From: Halalkalibacterium ligniniphilum | Lineage (GTDB): Bacteria > Bacillota > Bacilli > Bacillales > Bacillaceae_D | DNA length: 61,637 nt | NCBI RefSeq assembly: GCF_000334155.1 | Contig: NZ_ANNK01000048.1 | Span: 1 to 61,637 of the forward strand | Reading direction: 5' to 3' | Shown here: positions 1 through 9,033 of the stretch, one piece after another | Layout of the letters: each line of letters opens with the position of its first letter | Numbering within the stretch: position 1 is the stretch's first letter | The notes under the pieces: generated by a model | What the model saw: the letters and a program-made list of their open reading frames with translations, nothing else | Told to the model about the DNA's origin: nothing | The model's database searches: none | Position numbers and translations under genes: made by a program

Positions 1-685
1 AGTCGGAAAACTTGCATCTCAAGAGACAAAGGTAGATATTATTGTTACACCCTTTGTGACCATTATGACTGGCTTTTTGACCGCTAGCCTTATTGGTCCA
101 ATCATTCAAACAGGGATGACAGGCTTTGGTGAAATTATTATGTGGGCAACAGAGCTCCGTCCCATATTAATGGGAATTGTCGTTGCAACATTAATGGGGC
201 TTGCTCTTACTGCACCGATTTCAAGCGCGGCGATTGCGTTTATGCTTGGCCTTGAAGGCATTGCGGCTGGGGCAGCAACGGTCGGTTGTGCTGCTCAAAT
301 GATTGGATTTGCCGTTAGTAGCTTTCGAGAAAATCGTTGGGCTGGCTTGCTTTCGATTGGAATTGGGACGTCCATGCTCCAAGTACCAAATATTATAAAA
401 AACCCCCTGATTTTAGTTCCACCGACGGTTGCAGGAATCATTTTAGCACCATTTGCGACAGTCATCTTTGGGATGACGAATAATCCTGCTGGTGCAGGGA
501 TGGGAACGAGTGGCCTTGTCGGTCAAATCATGACGTTCACTGACATGGGGTTCTCGGCGAACGTAGCATGGTCTGTTTTTCTTCTGCATTTCCTAGGCCC
601 TGCAATCATCAGTTTGCTCCTCTCTGAATGGTTTCGGAAAAAAGGGTGGATTCGCTTCGGTGATATGAAAATTGAACAATCATAA
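1..685 (+). CDS. PTS EIIC-like membrane permease, 3' part
   Basis: The reading frame is open from the first bases of the window, so the start lies upstream and only about 227 residues are visible. It is very hydrophobic, with at least five or six membrane segments and Gly/Ala/Pro-rich loops such as [13 protein letters not shown] and [16 protein letters not shown]. These resemble the PTS_EIIC_2 family of putative sugar-permease proteins that lack fused EIIA and EIIB domains. It ends in a charged cytosolic tail, [18 protein letters not shown]. The substrate cannot be told. It is followed 20 bp later by the thioredoxin-like gene. The family call comes from remembered similarity. Confidence 0.7.
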   Translation, partial: VGKLASQETKVDIIVTPFVTIMTGFLTASLIGPIIQTGMTGFGEIIMWATELRPILMGIVVATLMGLALTAPISSAAIAFMLGLEGIAAGAATVGCAAQMIGFAVSSFRENRWAGLLSIGIGTSMLQVPNIIKNPLILVPPTVAGIILAPFATVIFGMTNNPAGAGMGTSGLVGQIMTFTDMGFSANVAWSVFLLHFLGPAIISLLLSEWFRKKGWIRFGDMKIEQS

Positions 686-705
686 CGATGAGAAAGGATG
701 CGGTT

Positions 706-1032
706 GTGAAAATGAAAAATTTAGAATCAATGGAGCAGTTTCAGCAAGTAACGAAAGAAGAGGATGCTGTCCTAATGTTTTCTGCAGGCTGGTGTCCAGA
801 TTGCCGCGTCATTGAACCTGTTTTGCCAGAAATCGAAAGTGCTTTTCCACAGTTTACTTTTTATTACGTCGATCGTGACGAATTTATTGATTTATGTAGA
901 GAATTAGACGTTTTTGGGATTCCGAGCTTTCTTGTCTACAAAAATGGACAAGAGGTGGACCGATTTGTCAGTAAGGACCGAAAGACGAAAGAAGAAATTG
1001 AGCAGTTTTTATCAAACGCAGCGACAAAATAA
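706..1032 (+). CDS. ytpP: thioredoxin-like protein YtpP
   Basis: Small thioredoxin-fold protein of 108 residues with the redox motif WCPDC about 30 residues from the start and the cis-Pro segment [12 protein letters not shown]. It probably acts as a cytosolic thiol-disulfide oxidoreductase; its partner is unknown. The GTG at 706 is chosen because an AGAAAGGA Shine-Dalgarno lies 7 nt upstream. An in-frame ATG at 688 has no ribosome binding site, and ATG 712 is the other option. In B. subtilis ytpP also precedes ytpQ and ytpR. A terminator follows directly. Confidence 0.88.
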   Translation: MKMKNLESMEQFQQVTKEEDAVLMFSAGWCPDCRVIEPVLPEIESAFPQFTFYYVDRDEFIDLCRELDVFGIPSFLVYKNGQEVDRFVSKDRKTKEEIEQFLSNAATK

Positions 1033-1039
1033 GTGGTAG

Positions 1040-1069
1040 AGAGCGTCCAAAACGGGTGCTCTTTTTTTC
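1040..1069 (+). terminator. terminator after ytpP
   Basis: Stem AGAGCGTCC / GGGTGCTCT with one G-U pair and a 4-5 nt loop, followed by seven T. A dispersed repeat starts right at the T-tract. Confidence 0.8.
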
Positions 1070-1178
1070 TGTGAAAAGGGACAGAATGACAAAGCTAGAA
1101 GCGTGTCGCTTACATCCCTTCATTAAAAGGGTCCTCAGTTTCATCCAAGTGTGAAGGGCGATCCGTTCATGCAGGGTA
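1070..1178 (+). repeat. dispersed intergenic repeat family 1, copy a
   Basis: A degenerate copy starting CTGTGAAAAGGGACAG. It keeps the middle block CATCCCTTCATT and the end block TTTCATCCAAGTGTGAAGGGCGA. It aligns by eye with the copies near 2108, 29332, 43843, 46877 and 50467. No ORF is supported here. Confidence 0.7.
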
Positions 1179-1297
1179 CTGTAAAAAGGTCATTCGTTCA
1201 TCAAGAGTTTTGTGAGAGACGGCAGCGTTATCCGTTTGGTTGCATAAAAAGAACATGTTAAACTAAGGATATCCAAAGATAGTAGGAGGAAAAACCA

Positions 1298-2098
1298 ATG
1301 GAAGTAAGAGAATTACGTCGGATACTCGAACAGCGCTTAGAACGCGATGAGTGGCAGTTGACGTATGACCATAAAGAATCAACCCTTCGCATTGAAGATA
1401 AAAAGCAAAAAAAAGGGATGACGATTGCGTTAAAGCCGTTGGCGGCAAAAGTAGAACAGCAAAAGGAAGCAGCCATTGATGAGACCGTTCGTTACATTGA
1501 AGTAGGCATGGAAGCCATGGTGAAGTCTGTTACGGTAAAAGGAAAAGAAAAAACGGTTTTTCCTGTCATTCGTGCAACGTCTTTTCCAACGGAGACACCT
1601 GATGGGAAGCCATTAATATATGATGAACACACGGCAGAAACCCGTGTTTATTATTCCGTGGACTTTGGAAATTCCTATTCCCTCATCAATGAAGAACTCA
1701 TAGAAAAAGAAGGCTTAACGGCAAAAGAGATCCGTGAAATGGCTTTATTTAATGTGCGTTCTTTGCCTCAGCATCTGAAAGAGGATACGGTAGCCGGAAA
1801 TACGTTCTATTTTTTGAACACAAATGATGGCTACGATGCGAGCCGCATTTTAGACGAGTCGCTCCTTGAAAAAATGGCAAAAAAAGCAGAAGGACAATTA
1901 GCGGTTGCCGTCCCTCACCAGGATGTCTTACTGTTTGCTGACATTGTCAACGAACGTGGCTATGATGTTCTTGCCCAGGTTGCGTTTCAATTTTACAGTC
2001 AAGGTCGCATTCCGATTACAGCCTTACCTTTTCTATATGAGGATGGTGAATTAGAACCAACCTTTATTCTTGCTCAACGAAAACCAAAACAGTCGTAA
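1298..2098 (+). CDS. ytpQ: DUF1444 family protein YtpQ
   Basis: Cytosolic protein of 266 residues without signal peptide or membrane segment, matching the YtpQ/DUF1444 family in length and position between ytpP and ytpR. The biochemical role of the family is unknown to me. AGGAGG sits 8 nt before the ATG. The first 45 residues are highly charged (REL, LERDEW, KKQKKG). The middle contains VFPVIRATSFP and the C-terminal part has VAVPHQDVLLFADI. It seems to be transcribed alone, since a repeat and no obvious promoter or terminator separate it from ytpR. Confidence 0.85.
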   Translation: MEVRELRRILEQRLERDEWQLTYDHKESTLRIEDKKQKKGMTIALKPLAAKVEQQKEAAIDETVRYIEVGMEAMVKSVTVKGKEKTVFPVIRATSFPTETPDGKPLIYDEHTAETRVYYSVDFGNSYSLINEELIEKEGLTAKEIREMALFNVRSLPQHLKEDTVAGNTFYFLNTNDGYDASRILDESLLEKMAKKAEGQLAVAVPHQDVLLFADIVNERGYDVLAQVAFQFYSQGRIPITALPFLYEDGELEPTFILAQRKPKQS

Positions 2099-2107
2099 TC
2101 TCTTTCT

Positions 2108-2231
2108 ATGGAAAAGGGGACGGAGCTTCAGTTCAAGTCGATAAGACAACGAAGCCTTTCGCTCACACCACCTTTATTGAAATCTGAGGACTCGTTTTCA
2201 TTCAAGTGTGAAGAGCGAGCCTCTCATGAGT
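2108..2231 (+). repeat. dispersed intergenic repeat family 1, copy b
   Basis: Starts GGAAAAGGGGACGGAGCTTC and ends with the AAGTGTGAAGAGCGAGCC block. GCTTC near the start can pair with GAAGC about 25 nt later, as in the other full copies. It lies in the ytpQ-ytpR gap. Confidence 0.75.
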
Positions 2232-2291
2232 GATTTTGTGGTACAATAGAGGTCGAAACTGATGATTACTGGATGAAAAAAGGAGTTAAAA

Positions 2292-2900
2292 ATGAACGTT
2301 TTTTACAATCGACAAGGGATAGGTGATACCCTCATCCTTGCCTTAGGTGATGTCTCACAAGAAGATCGCTCATTTGAAAAAAAGGGTGATGTCGTCCGAA
2401 TTTATGACCAGAAAACAAGGCAAACAGTTGGTTATAACCTTTTTAATGCGAGTACGTATGGTGAGATAGATGGTCATGGACCAATCGAAGCAACAGATGA
2501 AATCTTGAATTTAATCCACACTATTTTTGATGAAAATGGTGTGGAAGAGAAGCTTCAAGCGGATTTGTCTCCTAAGTTTGTTGTGGGCTTTGTGGAAGAA
2601 AAAGAGAAGCACCCAAATGCAGACAAGCTAAGCGTCTGTCAGGTAAATGTAGGCGATCAAACGTTACAAATTGTTTGTGGTGCTCCGAATGTGGAAGCTG
2701 GACAAAAGGTTGTTGTCGCATTGGAAGGTGCGGTGATGCCAAGTGGTCTAGTCATAAAAAAAACAGTTTTAAGAGGTGTCGACTCTACTGGAATGATTTG
2801 CTCTGCAAAAGAGTTGAATTTAGCAAATGCCCCTCAGGAAAAAGGGATCCTTGTCTTAGAAGAGGATCGAGTCATAGGGGAAGCATTCCTTTTAAATTAA
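2292..2900 (+). CDS. ytpR: tRNA-binding domain protein YtpR
   Basis: A 202-residue protein with an N-terminal domain of about 90 residues and a C-terminal EMAP/PheT-type tRNA-binding OB fold. The OB fold shows FVVGFVEEKEKHPNADKLSV, then QIVCGAPNV and the SxGMICSxxEL motif (STGMICSAKEL). It is a free-standing relative of the N-terminal domain of the PheRS beta subunit and may bind tRNA; its cellular task is not established. The start is an ATG with AAAAAAGGAG 7 nt upstream. A perfect 9-bp terminator hairpin follows about 120 bp downstream. Confidence 0.9.
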   Translation: MNVFYNRQGIGDTLILALGDVSQEDRSFEKKGDVVRIYDQKTRQTVGYNLFNASTYGEIDGHGPIEATDEILNLIHTIFDENGVEEKLQADLSPKFVVGFVEEKEKHPNADKLSVCQVNVGDQTLQIVCGAPNVEAGQKVVVALEGAVMPSGLVIKKTVLRGVDSTGMICSAKELNLANAPQEKGILVLEEDRVIGEAFLLN

Positions 2901-3018
2901 AAAGTGTTTATTCTAATTGTTTGATTCCGATTGAGTATTCGTTTGGTCTAACGTTCTAAGGTTGGGGACTTTTAGGATGTTGAAATTCTTCAATCTAGAA
3001 CAAAAGAATGACCAATGA

Positions 3019-3043
3019 ACCACTAGTTAAACTAGTGGTTTTT
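3019..3043 (+). terminator. terminator after ytpR
   Basis: Perfect stem ACCACTAGT / ACTAGTGGT with a short loop, followed by a T5 run, between ytpR and sftA. Confidence 0.8.
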
Positions 3044-3109
3044 CTGCTGAAAGAGGAATTGAAGGAAACGATGATGAAAATGTACTAGTATAGAAAGCAG
3101 GTGAAAACG

Positions 3110-6019
3110 TTGGGAACATTTTTGCGTTGGTTGGAGCGAATCCAGCAATTGTTTTTAGGAAGAGAAGAAGAGGAACCAATGACTCGTTCTTCACGTTCTC
3201 AATCAATTTCCAAACGTTCTAGACAATATGGAAGGTTACATACGGAGGAACGAAAAGTAGAGTCGAAGGTGATTCATCAATACCCAAAACCAGGGAAATT
3301 CCGGTTTCCTTTAATTGAAGATGAAGCACCTCCTATCGCTAGACAATCTAAGTCAAAGAAAAGAAGGGAAGAATCACCCGAAGCAGAGAGAGAAACGAAG
3401 CCAGTAGCAATAACAGAAAAAAGTGATACAACAGAAGGACGAGAAGAGGTAAAGAAGGAGCGATTTAATAACCCGCATTTCAAACCATCCTCCATTCCTT
3501 CACCGATTTATGGTTTTAAGGATGGAAAAGGTGGACCAAGACGAACCATTGATTTGCTAACTACGAAACCGTCTGATTTATCACTGCTTAATCCTTCCTC
3601 TATTGCCGACCAAGAATTATTAGGAAATGTCGTGCCTTTCCGTGTTGAAGAAAGAAAACGTATGGAGCGCAAAATACCACGTAAACTAGACGAACGTAAG
3701 ACAAGGGAAGAGGAGAGCCTTATCCGTGACAAGCATACGGGTGAGCGGTTGGAAAAAGGGAAAACGGTAACAGAGACGTCTAGAGACGGCCATCGACGCG
3801 AAGAAGGGCAAGAGAATGATGTGGATATAAATATGGAGCATGTGGCTGAAGAAAGCTACAGCTTGAAAACGGAGCTGGAGCTTCCTACTCAGGATGTAAG
3901 TGAGGGTGTAGAAGTAGAGGAAGAGTCAGCACAAGCCACAGCAGAAGAACTGCAAGAACCGTCTGCATACGAAATGGAAGAGGTTTGGCAGAAAGAAGGT
4001 CTCCAGTCTATAATCGAACAGGAATCGCTCGCTGCGGACGTGAATGAGAACGATTCAACCGAGGAAGAATCAACACAAGCTAATGAATGGGACAATCAAG
4101 AGCAGGTTGAGGTTGCAGCATACAATGATGAGCAGAGTCCTCCGGTCATAAAGAGAAGCGAGACGTTTGAAAACGAAGGCGGACAAGCTGATCAGGATTT
4201 TGAATGGGAAAAGAATGGTGTTTCCACACCTGAGAGCTGTGAGAAAGAGGCAGAAAGTCAAGCTATTGCTCAAATCGACGAACAAGCAGACGATGCAATC
4301 ATGGTCTCATCAGGCAACCGTATGGGGGCGGAAGATAGAAATGAACAAATTGACCATGCAGAGGGAGCTACTGAAAGTGAGCAAGTGGCTGCAACTATTG
4401 ATAATGTGGGAATGGAACAAGCTGAGCAGACAACGACAGGGGAAGAGAAGACTAGAAGCAATGTAGTCAAAGAAAAAGAAGTGGAAGAAAAAACGCCAGA
4501 AAGAAAGACCTCCATTCCATTTAATGTGTTGATGCTGCCACAAGATCGGGCAAGCCAGAAGCGGGTCACACATCAGACTAAAAATGAGGAAAAAAACTAC
4601 CAATTTCCTAGCATCCAACTTCTTCATTATCCTGAAAAAGCAGAAGAGGATGACAGTGAGTGGCTCGATGAACAAGCATTATTGTTAGAAGAGACGCTAC
4701 AAAGCTTTAATGTCGATGCAAAGGTCGTTAATGTTACAAAAGGACCTTCTGTCACTCGATTTGAGATTCAACCAGCCCGTGGAGTAAAGGTCAATAAAAT
4801 AACAGGACTAACGGATGATATTAAGCTTTCGTTGGCAGCGAAAGATATACGAATTGAAGCTCCGATTCCAGGGAAAAATACGATTGGCATTGAAGTTCCT
4901 AACCGTGTATCTTCACCTGTAATGCTTCGTGAAATTTTGCGGAGAGATGTGTTTCTAAAGCCAAGATCACCTTTAACGGTTGCCTTAGGGCTAGATATTT
5001 CTGGACAGCCTGTAGTGACTGATTTAAATAAAATGCCTCATGGACTCGTTGCCGGGGCAACAGGTTCTGGTAAAAGTGTTTGTATCAATTCTATTTTGAT
5101 TAGCCTGCTTTATAAAGCGAGACCAGAAGAGGTTAAGCTAATGCTGATTGACCCGAAAATGGTTGAGCTTGCACCGTATAATGACCTTCCTCATCTTGTT
5201 ACACCTGTCATAACGGATGCAAAGCAAGCAACGGCTGCGTTAAAATGGGTGGTTGGCGAAATGGAACGACGGTATGAGCTGTTTAGCCAAAATGGCGTCC
5301 GAGATTTAGCTCGTTACAACGATCTTTATTCAGAGTCAGTGGAGAAGCCTGCTTTGCCATATATTCTTGTGGTGATTGATGAATTGGCTGATTTAATGAT
5401 GGTCTCGCCACAGGAGGTAGAGGATTCTATTTGCCGAATCGCACAAAAAGCCCGTGCCTGTGGAATCCATCTCCTCTTGGCTACACAGCGACCTTCTGTT
5501 GATGTAATTACTGGTTTGATTAAAGCAAATATCCCAACTCGTATTGCTTTTTCAGTATCCTCACAGACTGATTCAAGAACGATTTTAGACATGAACGGTG
5601 CGGAACGTTTACTTGGTCAAGGAGATATGCTGTTCCACGCTAATGGTTCAGCAAAGCCAATACGTGTTCAAGGAACGTTCGTCTCTGATGAGGAAATTGA
5701 ACATATTATTGCCCATGTAAAAAAACAGCAGCCACCAAATTATCTTTTAGAGAACGAGCAGCTAGTAAGAGCTCAGGAGCACTTCGATCAAGAGGATGAA
5801 TTATTTGATGAGGCTTGCCTTCATGTGATTGAACAAGGCTCAGCTTCTGCCTCCAGCTTGCAACGCCGCTTCAGAGTTGGGTACAATCGCGCCGCTCGGT
5901 TGATTGATATGATGGAGGCGCAAGGGGTCGTATCTGAAGCAATGGGAAGTAAGCCCCGACATGTTTTAATCGATGAGATTGAATTTCAAGAGCGTTTTCT
6001 TTTAGGTCATGAGGACTGA
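3110..6019 (+). CDS. sftA: DNA translocase SftA (FtsK/SpoIIIE family)
   Basis: Protein of about 970 residues. A short N-terminal segment, FLRWLERIQQLFLG, is followed by about 430 residues of very Glu/Gln/Ser-rich linker without membrane helices. After it comes the FtsK motor: Walker A GATGSGKS near residue 649 and Walker B ILVVIDELADLM near 755. A C-terminal winged-helix gamma domain (ASSLQRRFRVGYNRAARLIDMM) recognises skewed chromosomal motifs. Absence of membrane spans fits SftA, a soluble septum-associated pump that clears DNA before division, rather than SpoIIIE. The TTG at 3110 has AGGTGA 5 nt upstream; GTG 3101 is an alternative. The low-complexity linker produces several spurious antisense ORFs. 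Confidence 0.93.
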   Translation: MGTFLRWLERIQQLFLGREEEEPMTRSSRSQSISKRSRQYGRLHTEERKVESKVIHQYPKPGKFRFPLIEDEAPPIARQSKSKKRREESPEAERETKPVAITEKSDTTEGREEVKKERFNNPHFKPSSIPSPIYGFKDGKGGPRRTIDLLTTKPSDLSLLNPSSIADQELLGNVVPFRVEERKRMERKIPRKLDERKTREEESLIRDKHTGERLEKGKTVTETSRDGHRREEGQENDVDINMEHVAEESYSLKTELELPTQDVSEGVEVEEESAQATAEELQEPSAYEMEEVWQKEGLQSIIEQESLAADVNENDSTEEESTQANEWDNQEQVEVAAYNDEQSPPVIKRSETFENEGGQADQDFEWEKNGVSTPESCEKEAESQAIAQIDEQADDAIMVSSGNRMGAEDRNEQIDHAEGATESEQVAATIDNVGMEQAEQTTTGEEKTRSNVVKEKEVEEKTPERKTSIPFNVLMLPQDRASQKRVTHQTKNEEKNYQFPSIQLLHYPEKAEEDDSEWLDEQALLLEETLQSFNVDAKVVNVTKGPSVTRFEIQPARGVKVNKITGLTDDIKLSLAAKDIRIEAPIPGKNTIGIEVPNRVSSPVMLREILRRDVFLKPRSPLTVALGLDISGQPVVTDLNKMPHGLVAGATGSGKSVCINSILISLLYKARPEEVKLMLIDPKMVELAPYNDLPHLVTPVITDAKQATAALKWVVGEMERRYELFSQNGVRDLARYNDLYSESVEKPALPYILVVIDELADLMMVSPQEVEDSICRIAQKARACGIHLLLATQRPSVDVITGLIKANIPTRIAFSVSSQTDSRTILDMNGAERLLGQGDMLFHANGSAKPIRVQGTFVSDEEIEHIIAHVKKQQPPNYLLENEQLVRAQEHFDQEDELFDEACLHVIEQGSASASSLQRRFRVGYNRAARLIDMMEAQGVVSEAMGSKPRHVLIDEIEFQERFLLGHED

Positions 6020-6129
6020 TTTTTCTTTCTTGTAATCTTTAGGAAGGTTTTATATGATAGATGTTAGATTTATCGAAAAACAGACTAACGTCCTATCAAT
6101 GGTTACCCGAGATAAAAAATAAGCGAAAA

Positions 6130-6188
6130 CTAGAACGTTTCTAGCTAGCAACGCCAATCCGCTCGAGAGCTTATACTCGAGCGAGGCG
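6130..6188 (+). other. paired hairpins in leader of nicotinate phosphoribosyltransferase
   Basis: The 238-bp gap after sftA holds two inverted repeats: CTAGAA/TTCTAG with a 3-nt loop (6130-6144), and CGCTCGAG/CTCGAGCG with an 8-nt loop (6160-6183). The second is extended by CGCC/GGCG (6152-6188). There is no T-run, so this is not a plain terminator. A leader RNA or operator is possible, but no known riboswitch is recognised. Confidence 0.5.
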
Positions 6189-6257
6189 TACGCTTTCATA
6201 GGGTATGCTCAATGAACAGTCACACTAAGGGATGAAAACAAGGAGTCAAGGCTGGAC

Positions 6258-7355
6258 ATGAAAGAAATCGAATTAAAAATGCAAGGGAAAATCAAACGAT
6301 TAACAAATAAGACGTTTAAATTTGACGAGCGAATCCGTGAAGGTTGGTTTTCTGCTGTTTATTTTCTAAAAACAAGGAAGATCGTGGAAACGTTTAAAAA
6401 GGATAACATTGTTACAATGCAGTTTTTTCAAAAAGAAGAAGCGATCCTTTGTGGAACCGATGAAGTGATTGCTTTAATTAAGACGTTTGCTAAAAATCCA
6501 GAGGAGCTTGAAATCCGTTCTCTTAAAGACGGTGATAAAATCAAGCCTTATGAATCGGTTTTAACGATTACAGGTCCTTATCAGAATTTTGGATTTTTAG
6601 AAGGCATTATTGATGGGATATTTGCGAGACGGACTTCTGTTGCAACAAATGTCTATAATGTCGTAAAAGCTGCGAGGCTGTCAGGAAAACAAAAACCGAT
6701 TATATTCATGGGGGACCGTGATGATCATTTTACGCAGCAATCTGGGGACGGCTATGCCTCTTACATTGGTGGCTCTACGGCTCAAGCAACACACGCCATG
6801 AATGAGTGGTGGGGCAAAGAAGGAATGGGAACGATGCCTCATGCGTTGATTCAGCTGTTTCAAGGTGACGTGGTTGCTGCTACACATGCATACAGGGAAA
6901 TGTATCCAGAGGATGATTTAATGACACTTGTGGATTACAATAATGATGTGATCACAGATTCACTAAAAGTCGCCCGTGAGTTCGGAGAAGACTTAAAGGG
7001 TGTTCGTGTCGATACATCGAGAACGATGGTGGATCAATATTTCTGTCGTCAACCAGAAGTGATGGGAGATTTTGATCCTAGAGGAGCGAATCCGACTTTA
7101 TTGTTTGCCCTCCGTGAAGCCCTTGATGCGGAAGGATTTCATCATGTGAAAATCATCGCAACAGGCGGTTTTAATGCAGAACGCATCGCTGAATACGAGA
7201 AAAAAGGAGTGCCTGTTGATATTTATGGTGTCGGCAGTAGCTTATTAAAAATTCACATTGGCTTTACTGGGGATAACGTGTTACTAAACGGCGAGCATGA
7301 AGCAAAAGCAGGGAGAAGATATCGCGAAAACCCTCGTTTAGAGCTTGTTGAATAA
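6258..7355 (+). CDS. nicotinate phosphoribosyltransferase (short type)
   Basis: Enzyme of 365 residues that would join nicotinate with PRPP to give nicotinate mononucleotide, salvaging niacin into NAD. The type II phosphoribosyltransferase fold shows EGWFSAVYFLKTRKI, FMGDRDD, the HALIQLFQGD segment, GVRVDTSR and IIATGGFNAERI, then GVGSSLL for phosphate binding. The length fits the short archaeal/Firmicute form rather than the ~490-residue PncB. The ATG has AAGG 6 nt upstream and a stronger AGGAG at 12 nt. It stands alone between sftA and murC, an insertion relative to B. subtilis. Confidence 0.88.
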   Translation: MKEIELKMQGKIKRLTNKTFKFDERIREGWFSAVYFLKTRKIVETFKKDNIVTMQFFQKEEAILCGTDEVIALIKTFAKNPEELEIRSLKDGDKIKPYESVLTITGPYQNFGFLEGIIDGIFARRTSVATNVYNVVKAARLSGKQKPIIFMGDRDDHFTQQSGDGYASYIGGSTAQATHAMNEWWGKEGMGTMPHALIQLFQGDVVAATHAYREMYPEDDLMTLVDYNNDVITDSLKVAREFGEDLKGVRVDTSRTMVDQYFCRQPEVMGDFDPRGANPTLLFALREALDAEGFHHVKIIATGGFNAERIAEYEKKGVPVDIYGVGSSLLKIHIGFTGDNVLLNGEHEAKAGRRYRENPRLELVE

Positions 7356-7365
7356 AAAATGAGTC

Positions 7366-7400
7366 ATTCGTCCACCTTTCTCATTCAGGTGGATGTTTTC
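7366..7400 (+). terminator. terminator after nicotinate phosphoribosyltransferase
   Basis: Stem CGTCCACC / GGTGGATG with an 11-nt loop and TTTTC tail. Confidence 0.65.
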
Positions 7401-7554
7401 ATGTCTATTGTGTCGTCATCGCGATAAGAAATTAGACATGTTTCTGCTTTTAGGTCTAGTGAAGCGCAAGAGAATTTGTTATTATGGGCAAATGCTGTGC
7501 TATTCTTACTGTCGGCACATATACTAATCAAGGAAGTTTAGTCACTATGCAAAT

Positions 7555-7582
7555 TTGTGTTCAAGGTGTTTTCTGTTATAAT
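7555..7582 (+). promoter_or_regulatory. candidate sigma-A promoter of murC
   Basis: TTGTGT, 16-nt spacer, TATAAT, about 110 bp before the murC start. The -10 is perfect and the -35 is weak. Confidence 0.4.
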
Positions 7583-7693
7583 ATATCAAGAATTAAACAT
7601 GCCAATTGATTTTTCATTCATTTAGAAGAGAAAGTCTGACTACATAGAGACATTGGACGCGGTTGAAACCATGAGAAGTATGGAGGTCCAACA

Positions 7694-8992
7694 ATGACAA
7701 CATTTCATTTTATCGGAATTAAAGGTTCGGGTATGAGTGCGTTAGCACAAGTGCTCCATGATATGAACTATCACGTACAAGGTTCGGATGTGGAGAAACA
7801 ATTCTTCACACAAAAGCCTCTTGAAGAAAAAGGAATTTCTATTTTGCCTTTTAATCGTGAAAATATCCAAAAAGACCAGGAGATTATTGTTTCTGCTGCT
7901 TATTCAGATGAGCATGAAGAAGTAGCAAAAGCAAAAGAGCTGGGGCTAGAAGTACAAAAATATCCACAGTTCCTAGGCGATTTTATTCAACGTTTTACAA
8001 GCATTGCGATTACTGGTTCTCATGGGAAAACGTCAACAACTGGTTTGTTATCTCATGTGCTCGATTCCGCTTATCCGACCTCTTATCTGATTGGGGACGG
8101 AACAGGAAAAGGGGAAGCAGACAGCAAATATTTTGTATTCGAAGCTTGTGAATACCGTCGTCATTTTTTAAATTACAGACCAGATTACTGCATCATGACG
8201 AACATTGACTTTGATCATCCTGATTATTTCAAAAATGTGGAAGATGTGTTTTCTGCGTTTCAGGAGATGGCTATGCAGGTAAAGAAAGCGATTGTCGCTT
8301 GTGGTGACGATGAGTACCTTCAAGGCATTCATGCGAACGTACCTGTTGTCTATTATGGCTACGGCGAAGACAATGATTTTCAAGCACGTAATGTGAGTGT
8401 AACAGCAGAAGGCACGAAATTTGATGTATATGTGCGAAATAATTTTTATGGAACGTTTGTCATTCCTGGATTCGGAAAGCATAATGTTCTTAACGCTTTA
8501 GCGGTTATCGCCCTTTGTCATTACGAAAATGTGCCTGTAGAAGTATTAGAAAATCATTTAAAAACGTTCCCAGGTGTGAAGCGTCGCTTTAGCGAGAAAA
8601 AGCTTGGAGCGCAAGTGCTGATCGATGATTACGCTCATCACCCAACGGAAATTGCCGCAACCATTGAGGCAACGAAGCAAAAATATCCTAGTAAGCAGGT
8701 TGTGGCGATTTTTCAACCCCATACATTTACGAGAACAAAGGCGTTTCTAAATGAATTTGCCGATGCACTCAAGCAAGCTGACAGTGTCTATTTATGTGAT
8801 ATTTTCGGTTCAGCCCGTGAAAATAGTGGGAATTTAACGATTGAGGACTTACAATCACTCATTCCAGGTGCGATTGTTTTACCTGAAGAGGATATTATGT
8901 CATTAAAGAGCCATGAAGAAGGTATTTTGCTTTTTATGGGCGCAGGAGATATTCAAAAATTTCAACGTGCTTATGAGCAATCACTCGCCTAA
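7694..8992 (+). CDS. murC: UDP-N-acetylmuramate--L-alanine ligase
   Basis: Mur ligase of 432 residues adding L-Ala to UDP-MurNAc in the cytosol, the first amino acid step of the peptidoglycan stem. The N-terminal Rossmann motif [12 protein letters not shown] binds UDP. The ATP loop is GSHGKTSTT near residue 110, the central signature is [11 protein letters not shown], and the C-terminal domain has [11 protein letters not shown] and [13 protein letters not shown]. The length matches the family. GGAGG lies 7 nt before the ATG. It ends 42 bp from the convergent aminopeptidase gene with a shared terminator between. Confidence 0.97.
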   Translation: MTTFHFIGIKGSGMSALAQVLHDMNYHVQGSDVEKQFFTQKPLEEKGISILPFNRENIQKDQEIIVSAAYSDEHEEVAKAKELGLEVQKYPQFLGDFIQRFTSIAITGSHGKTSTTGLLSHVLDSAYPTSYLIGDGTGKGEADSKYFVFEACEYRRHFLNYRPDYCIMTNIDFDHPDYFKNVEDVFSAFQEMAMQVKKAIVACGDDEYLQGIHANVPVVYYGYGEDNDFQARNVSVTAEGTKFDVYVRNNFYGTFVIPGFGKHNVLNALAVIALCHYENVPVEVLENHLKTFPGVKRRFSEKKLGAQVLIDDYAHHPTEIAATIEATKQKYPSKQVVAIFQPHTFTRTKAFLNEFADALKQADSVYLCDIFGSARENSGNLTIEDLQSLIPGAIVLPEEDIMSLKSHEEGILLFMGAGDIQKFQRAYEQSLA

Positions 8993-8996
8993 TGTC

Positions 8997-9028
8997 AAAA
9001 GGACCTGTCGATGAAGACAGGTCCTTTT
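8997..9028. terminator. bidirectional terminator between murC and aminopeptidase
   Basis: Perfect 13-bp stem AAAAGGACCTGTC / GACAGGTCCTTTT. A T-tract is present in both directions. Confidence 0.92.
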
Positions 9029-9033
9029 CATGA

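Noticed and set aside
4270-4675. Antisense ORFs of 99 and 121 codons inside sftA
   Set aside because: They mirror the Glu/Gln-rich linker of SftA and lack start signals; such shadows are common opposite acidic low-complexity coding sequence.
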